A stretch of 64,000 nucleotides of DNA from Strigamia acuminata (taxonomy: Eukaryota > Arthropoda > Chilopoda > Geophilomorpha > Linotaeniidae), in assembly GCA_949358305.1 (NCBI GenBank), contig CASHSZ010000025.1, positions 1 to 64,000 on the forward strand, in the 5' to 3' direction. Both the position numbers and the translations under genes were made by a program. Of the stretch, positions 27,360-36,209 are shown in pieces (positions within the stretch are counted from its first letter, which is position 1; every line of letters starts with the position of its first letter). The notes beneath the pieces are model-generated. The model was not told where the DNA came from, ran no database searches, and was given only the letters and a program-made list of their open reading frames with translations.

Positions 27360-27716
27360 TTTTGATCTGGGTCGTGAATGCGTCCGTATGTCACGCGAAC
27401 GCGTGTTGGAGTCGATTCCGAGTTCGTATTCCATCTTGAACGCGCATTGGAGACGTAAACCAGTTTATTTTACCCACTCTCGCTCGATCCCGCTTCATCG
27501 CTCCTTGTCGCTCCTGTGAAAAAAAATACATGAGAATGTGCAGAAATGAACCTTCCAATACTCACATGAAAATTGACAACCTTGACACAAAACAGTCTAT
27601 TGACACTCCCAACACCACCCCGGACGTTTTCCGGAAGAGTTTGGTCCACCCGGAATCCCCAGAATAGTCGCCCCCGAAATGCGGATTTCACGGAAGCCAA
27701 TCCGCGAAAAGGATAT

Positions 27717-29175
27717 ATACTATGCCTACAAGTGGCTAAAATGACGAGAAGTTAAACTATACAGTTGTTTGGCAAAAGCCCTGAAATAATATCATTTGAA
27801 GGCTTCAGTCATGCAATAAGAATTTGTAACGGTCTTATTGCTGTGACGTAAAAGATGTCATCTATGAATGGCTTTGGCTTCTAAATGGTCCGGGGTTTGG
27901 TTCTAAAAGGCGTGTAAATGGTTAGGCTGGGTGGGTTATATCCGAGAGGTGCGGTTGACTTTTCTGTATCGTCACACACATCGCATCGCAGATAATTGTT
28001 GTAATCAATAATTACCGCGAGATGTAACAATGTGAGAATAAATATTCATATTAATTCTATGGAATTAATCATGATATTTTAGAGTCACAAACTTAACTAA
28101 AACTATGAAAATAAGTAAAATATATTAAAATAGCGCCGAGCTATTTTTTGCCCCGAGTGCAATCAACATCTAAGTTAGACTTAAATGTTCCGTCAAACCA
28201 ATAACGAATTGAATCGAAATATCTCGCAGGAAAGGTTATCCATCGCCGGGAAATTACTCCACTCGGTCCTGGCTGGCGGGAGAGTAACCGGGAAATTACT
28301 CCGCGTCGATTACTCTGATAATGCGTCTGTGAAATATAAATACTCCACTCTAGATTCTACATTACCAATGCGTCTGTGAATTTTACTCCACTCTAGATTC
28401 TGCACTCTACAACGGAATGTTGGCATGAAGCTGGAGGGAGTGCGTCTGTGGGTTGTACCCCACTCTAGATACTACACTTAAATGTGTCTGTGAATTACTC
28501 ACTCTAGTTACAACATTTCTACAACGGAATGTTGGCATGAAGAGGCGGGCAGTGTGTCTGTGAGTCTTCTACCCACTCTAGATACTTACACTAAATACAA
28601 AGTATTTCTACAACGGATTGTCGGAACGCAGAGAAGTATAATATGTGCTCAAGTAATATCAGTATCAAACAAAAACAGAACAAGAGCGAGCTATATCCGT
28701 TTTGCAGGGGGATATATACTCGGTGAGGAGAATAGCTGTTCAGTGATCCAATGGGATCACTGGGCAGTCAAATCCATCCAATCCTAGGTCATAGGAAGTG
28801 GATACTCAGGACATAGTCTTCTACTAGGTCCAAAACAGGAACTGGATACGCAGGACACATTTTGGATTAAGTCCCTTTGACTATAATCCAAAAGGAGTCC
28901 AACTCACAGTGGGTGATGGGGGGTGACTTCACCAGGTGTAGAGTTTGCACATAATTCAATAGAATTATGTGACAAATAAATCAACTAGCATTTGAACATC
29001 CAAAAGTATTTAAAAGTGTCTAAAGTTGCAGTGGAATAAAATATAAATAGTAATTTATATTTTATTCACTCAAAAATTGTCGAAATTTGAATTTACCGCT
29101 AAAACGCATCAGCGCCATCTATTGGTGAAGTAATCGTCCTATACTAACAAAGTGCATGACAGTGTAACCGTCACA
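27717..29175 (-). mobile_element. 3' LTR of element 1, main fragment
   Basis: These are 1459 bp of LTR. Together with 108-238 they make a 1590-bp LTR, the same length as the other three copies in the window. It ends at CGTCACA (29175). The interruption lies at the edge of the TATA-like TTTATATAAGG (element sense). Two variable bases, T at 28944 and G at 28994, are shared with the LTR at 41931-43520 but not with those at 34620-36209 or 55049-56638. Confidence 0.93.
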
Positions 29176-29188
29176 AGTCCCCCTTAAA
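29176..29188 (-). other. Polypurine tract of element 1
   Basis: In element sense the sequence TTTAAGGGGGACT directly precedes the 3' LTR. A purine run at this position primes plus-strand DNA synthesis in LTR elements. Confidence 0.8.
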
Positions 29189-29831
29189 TATATGTTAATA
29201 CCTGTATTAACATACTATTTATTCCGAATATCTTGAGGATCAAGACCACACTGTCATCTAGGGGACTCGAGCTGTAATCCTTGGTAAGCAAAAACCTTTA
29301 TTTTATATCTTAATAGTATAAATAAAGAGTATTTCTTAATCAAATGCTTCAAAAAATATTTATTAAGGTTATAAAACTTTCAATTATCAATAATAACTTC
29401 CATCTCTCTTTACAGGTGGACTTTCAACTGCATCAAGAAAAGGCGATAACTTAAACTAACATCAAACTCTTGTACCAAACAAATGATTAATAAAATTTAA
29501 CAATTATTTTCACAAAACTTAACTTCTCACTGGAAATATAATGATTTGCAAAATAACACTTTACACGTTAAAATTCAAGTATTAAAATTAGTATTCATTT
29601 AAACAAACTCACATTGACTCGTAATCAAATTTTAACAAAATTGTTAATTTAAATATTAAAGATCTTTGAATTATTCACAAAAACGGCATAAAATACACCT
29701 GAACCTGACTAAATCTTTGTTTCAACTCGGGTCAAGAAATGGAGATGGAGAAAATGGACTCGTTACTTCTGGTCTTGCCTTAAAAGGGAAGATATCGGGA
29801 AAGTAACGGATCCCGACATCGTTGACGCTTT
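29189..29831 (-). other. Non-coding region between ORF3 and 3' LTR
   Basis: This is about 640 bp of AT-rich element sequence with no open frame or motif recognised. It presumably forms the 3' untranslated part of the element RNA. Confidence 0.5.
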
Positions 29832-31487
29832 CTAGTCCAACTCTTCATCCTCAATAAATCCTTCCATGGATGTAACAACTTCCGAGACGGCTGCGGGTGG
29901 AGAATTAAGTTGAATAGCTACCAATTCCGGTACTACATCTGTCTCAACGTCATGGGCCAGGGGATTTAGGAGCATTCTGTGTTGTTCCTCGGTGAATACT
30001 TCCAGGGGATCAGGCCCTCCTAACGGAATGGTGTTAGCGCTGGTTGGCTCGGAGAAAACCAAGTGATGGTCGGGTAAGCCGGAGTGCCATCCCTCACGAA
30101 TCAACGGGTGTGCTGCTGCTGAGACCTGTTGCAAAATCTTACACCAAATAAAAGAGCGAGTTTGAAAAGATTCCGGCCGGGATGGATGGAAAATCCATTG
30201 GATCACGGCCAGTGGCACGCTCAAATCTGGAATTCGGTCGTTTGAAATCGACACACTAATACGCTTAGCTGCTTCCAATAAAATTGGGAAATAATGTTCC
30301 ACTTCCGCCTTCGTTTGTTCCGTGAGTGACATGTCTGGTCTCGGCATATATGGGTGGACCAGTAAAATAACCGGTTCAGCAGCGTTGTTTACTTCGGGGA
30401 GCGGAATAGTCGCTACGATCATGTTGTTAGCCGAAGTTCCCTCTGGAGAAGCGGCGGCTTGTGGACCAGAATCGGATGCAACCGGCGGAGAATCAGACGC
30501 AGTAACTGACGTTGGTTCGTTTGCCGGAATGCTTTCTGCTGAGACAACTGGAGTTCCATCAATCGCAGGGGTGGGAGTTTCCGGCTCGCGTTGTGGCTCC
30601 GTAAATCCTCCTCGTGGAGTCGAGGTGCTGGACATTTGTGCCGGGTCTACATAAATAGCCTGCTCCGGGCCCTGGTGGATGAGGCCACATTCGCGACACA
30701 TCGCCCAATTGCGTGCTGTCGGCGTACTTAGCCCCTTGACGATAAATGGAAGAATTTCTTCATTCCACATGCTGGATATGGCAACGCGCTTACCACCGTG
30801 ACAGTTCACGCAGACTACGGCGTGAATGCCGGATAACAAGGACGACAACCATCCGCATCCTGCGCACAATGGGCAGAACATCAGCTTCGACTTTGGCATG
30901 ATGTTAGTCCCCAAGGCGGCAGCTTCCATATCTCGAAATACGTGTTCTCTTCGCTGCTTCCGGTAACTTGGCAAATTTAGCTCCGATATCGAACGAGCTT
31001 GCGATGTTGGGCGGGTCAGCGCTTCGGATGAAGATGCCAACGTGGACTTGGTGGGTCCTTTGGATTTGCCAGTCTTGCCTCGACTAGCGGTATCACGCGG
31101 ATTTCGTGGTCGGGCAAACTGCCTGCTGGTAGCTGGAGGCGGAGCTTCTTCAACCGATTCTTCTTCTTGTGAGAAGTCATCTTGACGCCGTCTCCTCGAG
31201 GCAGAACGGGAGTATTGTGACGAGTCGTCAGAAAAATCCCAATTCGGCGCATCATAGGTTACAACACGCTGACTAGCTTGACGGCCTCTGGAAGGACGCG
31301 AGTCGGTCGGGCTAACACCCATGGCGGTCCTAATTCGTGGCGGTACGAGATCCGGGTTATCACGGGCCCAGTTGGCGACGAGCTCGGGGTCAGAGGAGGG
31401 ATTAACAAAGCGATAATCCGTCTCTTCCGACTCTTCTGGATCCCAATGCACGTACTGTCGCTTGCTAGCACGACCTCGGCGACTCAT
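29832..31487 (-). CDS. ORF3 of Gypsy family 1, putative zinc-binding protein
   Basis: This is an uninterrupted 551-codon ORF with an ATG start at 31487, lying downstream of pol where env is found in errantiviruses. The N-terminal 180 residues are rich in Arg, Ser, Asp and Glu (for example residues 92-101) and look disordered. A central segment has three cysteine pairs: C205/C208 (with C211), C226/C229 with H230, and C264/C267 with H271. This is a plausible zinc-binding module. The C-terminal half is Pro/Thr/Ser-rich followed by a helical-looking stretch, and the end is acidic. I see no signal peptide, transmembrane segment or furin site, so it is not an envelope protein. A nucleic-acid-binding or regulatory role is only inference. 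It probably needs a spliced or otherwise separate mRNA, since pol ends 1.3 kb upstream. I do not recognise the family. Confidence 0.75.
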   Translation of the reverse strand: MSRRGRASKRQYVHWDPEESEETDYRFVNPSSDPELVANWARDNPDLVPPRIRTAMGVSPTDSRPSRGRQASQRVVTYDAPNWDFSDDSSQYSRSASRRRRQDDFSQEEESVEEAPPPATSRQFARPRNPRDTASRGKTGKSKGPTKSTLASSSEALTRPTSQARSISELNLPSYRKQRREHVFRDMEAAALGTNIMPKSKLMFCPLCAGCGWLSSLLSGIHAVVCVNCHGGKRVAISSMWNEEILPFIVKGLSTPTARNWAMCRECGLIHQGPEQAIYVDPAQMSSTSTPRGGFTEPQREPETPTPAIDGTPVVSAESIPANEPTSVTASDSPPVASDSGPQAAASPEGTSANNMIVATIPLPEVNNAAEPVILLVHPYMPRPDMSLTEQTKAEVEHYFPILLEAAKRISVSISNDRIPDLSVPLAVIQWIFHPSRPESFQTRSFIWCKILQQVSAAAHPLIREGWHSGLPDHHLVFSEPTSANTIPLGGPDPLEVFTEEQHRMLLNPLAHDVETDVVPELVAIQLNSPPAAVSEVVTSMEGFIEDEELD

Positions 31488-32793
31488 TGCATCTTCAAGA
31501 AAATATAAATTTTATTTGAGAACATGAATCAACCGTCGGAAATTAATTTAATTTCAAATTAAATTAATTGTCGACCAACAACTGGATTAATTTCATAATT
31601 AATTCTTAAGTTCCCTTGTTAGTGTGTTTCCTCCATTTGTCGAATAATTATTAAGATTAATAATTATTCTCGACTTGGCATATAATTTCATTTTATCGTT
31701 TAAAACAATACCGCTGATAAAATATTCAAATTAGTGTTTATTTAATGAAATAAACCTAATTTTTGTATCTACACGACATAATAACTAAAAAACATATAAA
31801 AATATTAAAAAAAAATATTTTTGTAAGTGTTTTTTAGCATCCGACAATAGTCATTTTACATGGTTTTAATTGTACGAATAATTCCACAATTCGTCCGAGT
31901 AAATAATTTACTACCGACATCTGGTGGCGTTTGCCCCTATCATACACGTGACTTGTTAACACATGTCTGCTCACCAATTTCCAAGGAACTTAAGAGATAT
32001 TTTATCTTTCATAAAATAAACACTTACTAACTAGGTGTAGTCCTAGAAGGGTATACTTGGCTAGTTTAATGTCTAGCTTCACGTATTTGCGAGGGCTGCT
32101 CGGTTCCGGCGATGTTGGCCGATAAAAACGTTGTGCGGCGCGTGCGAATTCTAAGTCCGCCGTAATGAACGCTTAACCAAAATAAATGTTGTCAATTAAT
32201 GTCAAAATATTATAAATTTTGACAAAATATTGCTTAAATATTTACCGGGAATTCACTTAGTGAGTTCGTGAAAGGCTTACTCGCGATTTTGTCCACGAGA
32301 TGGTTTCGATAATCAGCGTCGTGTCGATAATTTCTGAATTTGAACTGATATTTGTCAAATGAAAAAATCAGTAAAATAAACGATAAGTGTTCAAAATCAT
32401 CTAGATTTTAACTCACTAAATTTCAGCGAAAATCCGTTAAAGCGTCGAAGGGTCGAGAATAATCCTTGATTTCAGTCCAGTACAAAACTTGGCGAACAAG
32501 TGAGTGATAATCTCAAACCAGGGGTTAAGGGGAGTTTCGAGGAGTAATTTGATTGGTTTGTAATTACTCATCTCGAAGTTTCTATTAACCCAAAGGGGGA
32601 AACACAGTTTCAAGTAAATGTTTACACGTAGATTAATTTAAATATAATCGGCCGTGTAAAAATAACTCAAACATTTGTTAGATTTTATTCACACCAAAAA
32701 AAATGTTTTTAACTAATAAAATTTAACAATCCTTCGTGAATATGATTGGAAATATTTATTTTAAAATAAAATATTTTCAATATATTGTGTTTT
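31488..32793 (-). other. Non-coding gap between pol and ORF3
   Basis: This is 1.3 kb without a substantial open frame. It is AT-rich with several short inverted runs, such as AATTTAATT. No gene is seen. In element sense it ends in TATTTTCTTGAAG just before the ORF3 ATG, which could be a splice acceptor, but the evidence is weak. Confidence 0.45.
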
Positions 32794-34602
32794 TTAACCC
32801 AACTTGACTTGTTTTAAACAATTTATGAGTTTTACAAAATCGGTCACGTATTTTGTGTTCGGCTTGGGTCTACGTTTAGACTGTCGAACGGGAGATGGAA
32901 ATCTTTTCCTCTTTTTGGATGAATTTTGAGGAGTTTCGTCCTCTTTAGAAGAAATCTGAGAAGTTTCCTCCTCTTTCTCTTCAACTAAATCCTCTGTTTC
33001 CATGGACACAGGTTCATTTATTAATTCTGGAGAATTAATAACCTGACCTGCCATCCAATCTGGAGTCGGGTGTGACTCGTTGGTACCGACTTTCTGATCT
33101 AATGTCCATTCCTCAATCGGGTAACTTGGGATATAAGGCATTAAATCCTGTATGTTGATCGCTTTTGCTTTCGTGTTATCAGAAAGCTTACGTAGTGTGT
33201 AGGAACCTCCGCCAAGAACAGCCGTAATTTCCCAAGGTCCATCACGTTTCTCAGCGAATCCTGCCGAAATCCCTTTATCTTTATTTGATAAAATATGTGT
33301 GGCTTTCCACACGAGATCTCCTTTGGCAAATTGACAAATATAATATTTGTCTTTATGTAGTCGATCATGCTTTTCGTAATTCGATTGAATTTTCCGATGC
33401 ATTTCGCTGTGTGCACGTCTAATTACGTCTAAAATGCTGTAGACGTAGGCTTCGGGATTCTCTTTGTCGAATTTGATGGCGTGTTTAGTAATACGCGGGT
33501 CAAATGGCAAAGGAACGATTCTTCCTGTATTAAGAATCATCGGAGAACAATTTGTTGCCTCGGACTTAGCGGTGCGCATCGCAAAGGCAAAAGAATTTAA
33601 ATATTTTGGCCAGTGAGAGTGAATGTCCGAGTATAAAGCTAACATCATTTTTAAAGTCCTGTTAGCCCGCTCTGTAATATTAGCGGCAGCGTGATATGGG
33701 CTAATGTGAGCAATATCTACGTGATTTTTTCGACAAAAATCATTAAATATTGTTGACACGAATTGTTTGCCGTTGTCGGAGATTATCTTTTTTGGATATC
33801 CCCAACGGTGGAAAACTTCGCTCATTTTATTAACGATGCATTCACTTGATGCAGTCGCTAGTGGGAAGACTTCAATCCATTTTGTACAATTATCAATGAT
33901 TACTAAAATCCATTTTAATTGTGAACGACCGGCTGGCTTTGGTCCCATCAGGTCAATGCTTATTGTCTCCCACGGGTTGGTCATGTTGTGGGGTGTATAG
34001 CTTGCCCGATGCTTTTGGTGTTGGCTAGGTTTGTATTGTTGGCAATGAGTGCAACTGCGAACGTAGTTTCGAGTGTCTTTGCTCATTCTAGGCCAGAAAT
34101 ACATCTGTTTTGCTCTATCTAGGGTTTTGCTCATGCCAGCGTGTCCTGTAAGTGGGTGGCCATGGCATGCGAATAATGCACGTCTCACGAGAGAGCGTGG
34201 AATTACCGCCTTAAACCCGTTGCCAGAGTCGTTTAACTCTTCCTCATCGGTCGGAGCAAAATAAATTAGCATAACACCTTTATTTTCTTCCGGTTCGTCG
34301 AGAGTGTAGCCACGAATCGCGTTTAACCAATGTTTATCCGTGACACGATTTTTTAATTTTTCGTCTCCTTTTAGGTAAACAAGGATTTTACTACATGCTG
34401 GATCTTTAAGCTGCGCTTCGATAATTTCGTCTCGCGTCGGCGGAACTACTTTTAGGATATCTGTTAGCGCAGTGTGTACATTTTCGTGATTACAATTGTG
34501 GACATCTATATGTCTGCAATTTTCTCTTGTACATCCTTCTTCCTCCCCCTTTTCTCCAGAATCATGAAATCTAACTGGATTATATGATTCTGAGAAAAAG
34601 TC
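32794..34602 (-). pseudogene. pol: pol 3' part of element 1: integrase
   Basis: This is open pol sequence equal to residues 810-1411 of the intact pol in element 2 (numbered from 59607). It keeps the integrase in full: the zinc-binding HX..H/CX2C segment (HGHPLTGHAG and CTHC), the catalytic D,D-35-E triad in SIDLMG, SDNGKQF and NITERANR, and a GPW-type C-terminal domain. It ends in a basic, serine-rich tail. Its 5' end runs straight into the primer site and LTR at 34604-36209. The reading frame stays open into that LTR but has no ATG until residue 920, so it is probably not translated on its own. Small differences from element 2 near the C-terminus (K and I where element 2 has Q and V) show it is an independent copy. 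Confidence 0.9.
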
Positions 34603-34603
34603 T
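34275..34603. repeat. 329-bp pol duplication, left copy
   Basis: It looks identical to 36210-36538 by eye. Both correspond to pol residues of about 810-919 in element 2. The two copies flank the extra LTR with its primer site in direct orientation, so pol is partly duplicated around the insertion. Confidence 0.93.
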
Positions 34604-34617
34604 CGGTAGAACCTCCA
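34601..34617 (-). other. tRNA-Gln primer binding site joined to pol
   Basis: In element sense, 17 nt (TGGAGGTTCTACCGAGA) lie two bases after the LTR end. They match the complement of the 3' end of eukaryotic tRNA-Gln with one mismatch. Pol sequence (CTTTTTCTC) follows at once in place of the leader. The last three bases, AGA, are shared with pol, so the exact junction is ambiguous over 3 nt. Confidence 0.85.
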
Positions 34618-34619
34618 CG

Positions 34620-36209
34620 TGTGACGATTACCTTCTGGAGATAGCAATTGCTAAACTAAAGTGTGAACTATCTGTGTGAAAATGTAAAATATGCAAACCT
34701 GATGTTTTCTCAAAACATATAACATTTATTCCGGTTTGAACCTTATATAAATACTATGCCTACAAGTGGCTAAAATGACGAGAAGTTAAACTATACAGTT
34801 GTTTGGCAAAAGCCCTGAAATAATATCATTTGAAGGCTTCAGTCATGCAATAAGAATTTGTAACGGTCTTATTGCTGTGACGTAAAAGATGTCATCTATG
34901 AATGGCTTTGGCTTCTAAATGGTCCGGGGTTTGGTTCTAAAAGGCGTGTAAATGGTTAGGCTGGGTGGGTTATATCCGAGAGGTGCGGTTGACTTTTCTG
35001 TATCGTCACACACATCGCATCGCAGATAATTGTTGTAATCAATAATTACCGCGAGATGTAACAATGTGAGAATAAATATTCATATTAATTCTATGGAATT
35101 AATCATGATATTTTAGAGTCACAAACTTAACTAAAACTATGAAAATAAGTAAAATATATTAAAATAGCGCCGAGCTATTTTTTGCCCCGAGTGCAATCAA
35201 CATCTAAGTTAGACTTAAATGTTCCGTCAAACCAATAACGAATTGAATCGAAATATCTCGCAGGAAAGGTTATCCATCGCCGGGAAATTACTCCACTCGG
35301 TCCTGGCTGGCGGGAGAGTAACCGGGAAATTACTCCGCGTCGATTACTCTGATAATGCGTCTGTGAAATATAAATACTCCACTCTAGATTCTACATTACC
35401 AATGCGTCTGTGAATTTTACTCCACTCTAGATTCTGCACTCTACAACGGAATGTTGGCATGAAGCTGGAGGGAGTGCGTCTGTGGGTTGTACCCCACTCT
35501 AGATACTACACTTAAATGTGTCTGTGAATTACTCACTCTAGTTACAACATTTCTACAACGGAATGTTGGCATGAAGAGGCGGGCAGTGTGTCTGTGAGTC
35601 TTCTACCCACTCTAGATACTTACACTAAATACAAAGTATTTCTACAACGGATTGTCGGAACGCAGAGAAGTATAATATGTGCTCAAGTAATATCAGTATC
35701 AAACAAAAACAGAACAAGAGCGAGCTATATCCGTTTTGCAGGGGGATATATACTCGGTGAGGAGAATAGCTGTTCAGTGATCCAATGGGATCACTGGGCA
35801 GTCAAATCCATCCAATCCTAGGTCATAGGAAGTGGATACTCAGGACATAGTCTTCTACTAGGTCCAAAACAGGAACTGGATACGCAGGACACATTTTGGA
35901 TTAAGTCCCTTTGACTATAATCCAAAAGGAGTCCAACTCACAGTGGGTGATGGGGGGTGACTTCACCAGGTGTAGAGGTTGCACATAATTCAATAGAATT
36001 ATGTGACAAATAAATCAACTAGCATTTAAACATCCAAAAGTATTTAAAAGTGTCTAAAGTTGCAGTGGAATAAAATATAAATAGTAATTTATATTTTATT
36101 CACTCAAAAATTGTCGAAATTTGAATTTACCGCTAAAACGCATCAGCGCCATCTATTGGTGAAGTAATCGTCCTATACTAACAAAGTGCATGACAGTGTA
36201 ACCGTCACA
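34620..36209 (-). mobile_element. Third LTR of family 1, inserted in pol
   Basis: This is a complete 1590-bp LTR with termini TGTGACG/CGTCACA. It lies inside the pol gene of element 1 and carries 16-17 nt of primer-site sequence on its downstream side only. It has no short target duplication and is instead flanked by 329-bp direct repeats of pol. Its two diagnostic bases, G at 35978 and A at 36028, match the LTR of element 2 (55049-56638) and not the outer LTRs of element 1, so it came from a different copy. Its terminal TGTGA creates the stop codon that ends the upstream pol fragment. Confidence 0.92.

Larger units (their letters stand above)
239..27716. repeat. 27.5-kb gene-free block: 1.9 tandem copies of a 14.4-kb unit
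   Basis: Bases 239-14637 and 14638-27716 are two direct copies with a period of 14,399 bp. The second copy is shorter by exactly 2 x 551 bp and 3 x 56 bp inside its repeat arrays. It also lacks the last 50 bp of the unit (14588-14637). Outside the arrays I noticed only two substitutions by eye (587/14986 and 5657/20056). The block interrupts a 3' LTR with no target site duplication and no recognisable terminal inverted repeats. I find no gene in it. The many open frames come from stop-poor palindromic repeats. Its composition (CpG-rich palindromes, GCGTTTTGGGGCG motifs) is unlike the AT-rich flanks. It may be satellite or circular-DNA derived, or partly an assembly duplication. Confidence 0.85.
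14638..27716. repeat. Second copy of the 14.4-kb unit
   Basis: It matches 239-14587 with offset 14,399 up to the hairpin array, then 13,297 after the loss of two 551-bp units, then 13,129 after the loss of three 56-bp units. It ends at GGATAT (27716), next to LTR sequence. Content and order equal those of unit 1: repeat cluster 15649-19459, MITE 21132-21523, degenerate repeat tract 22265-22759, palindrome array 23530-27359. Confidence 0.9.

Noticed and set aside
239-27716. Helitron origin of the 27.5-kb block (no target duplication)
   Set aside because: The breakpoint is A|A, not A|T. The block does not start with TC, does not end CTRR with a hairpin, and encodes no Rep/helicase.
28185-28787. 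Short frames of 64 and 77 codons present in every LTR copy
   Set aside because: They are repeated only because the LTR is repeated. They start at non-conserved codons, overlap the non-coding module array, and resemble no protein.
34604-34647. LTR-derived N-terminal extension of the integrase fragment
   Set aside because: The apparent start is TTG in the LTR, not ATG. The extension is LTR and primer-site sequence read by chance in frame.
34620-36209. Ordinary solo LTR from a later insertion
   Set aside because: There is no 4-bp duplication at its ends, it carries primer-site sequence on one side, and it is flanked by 329-bp pol repeats.
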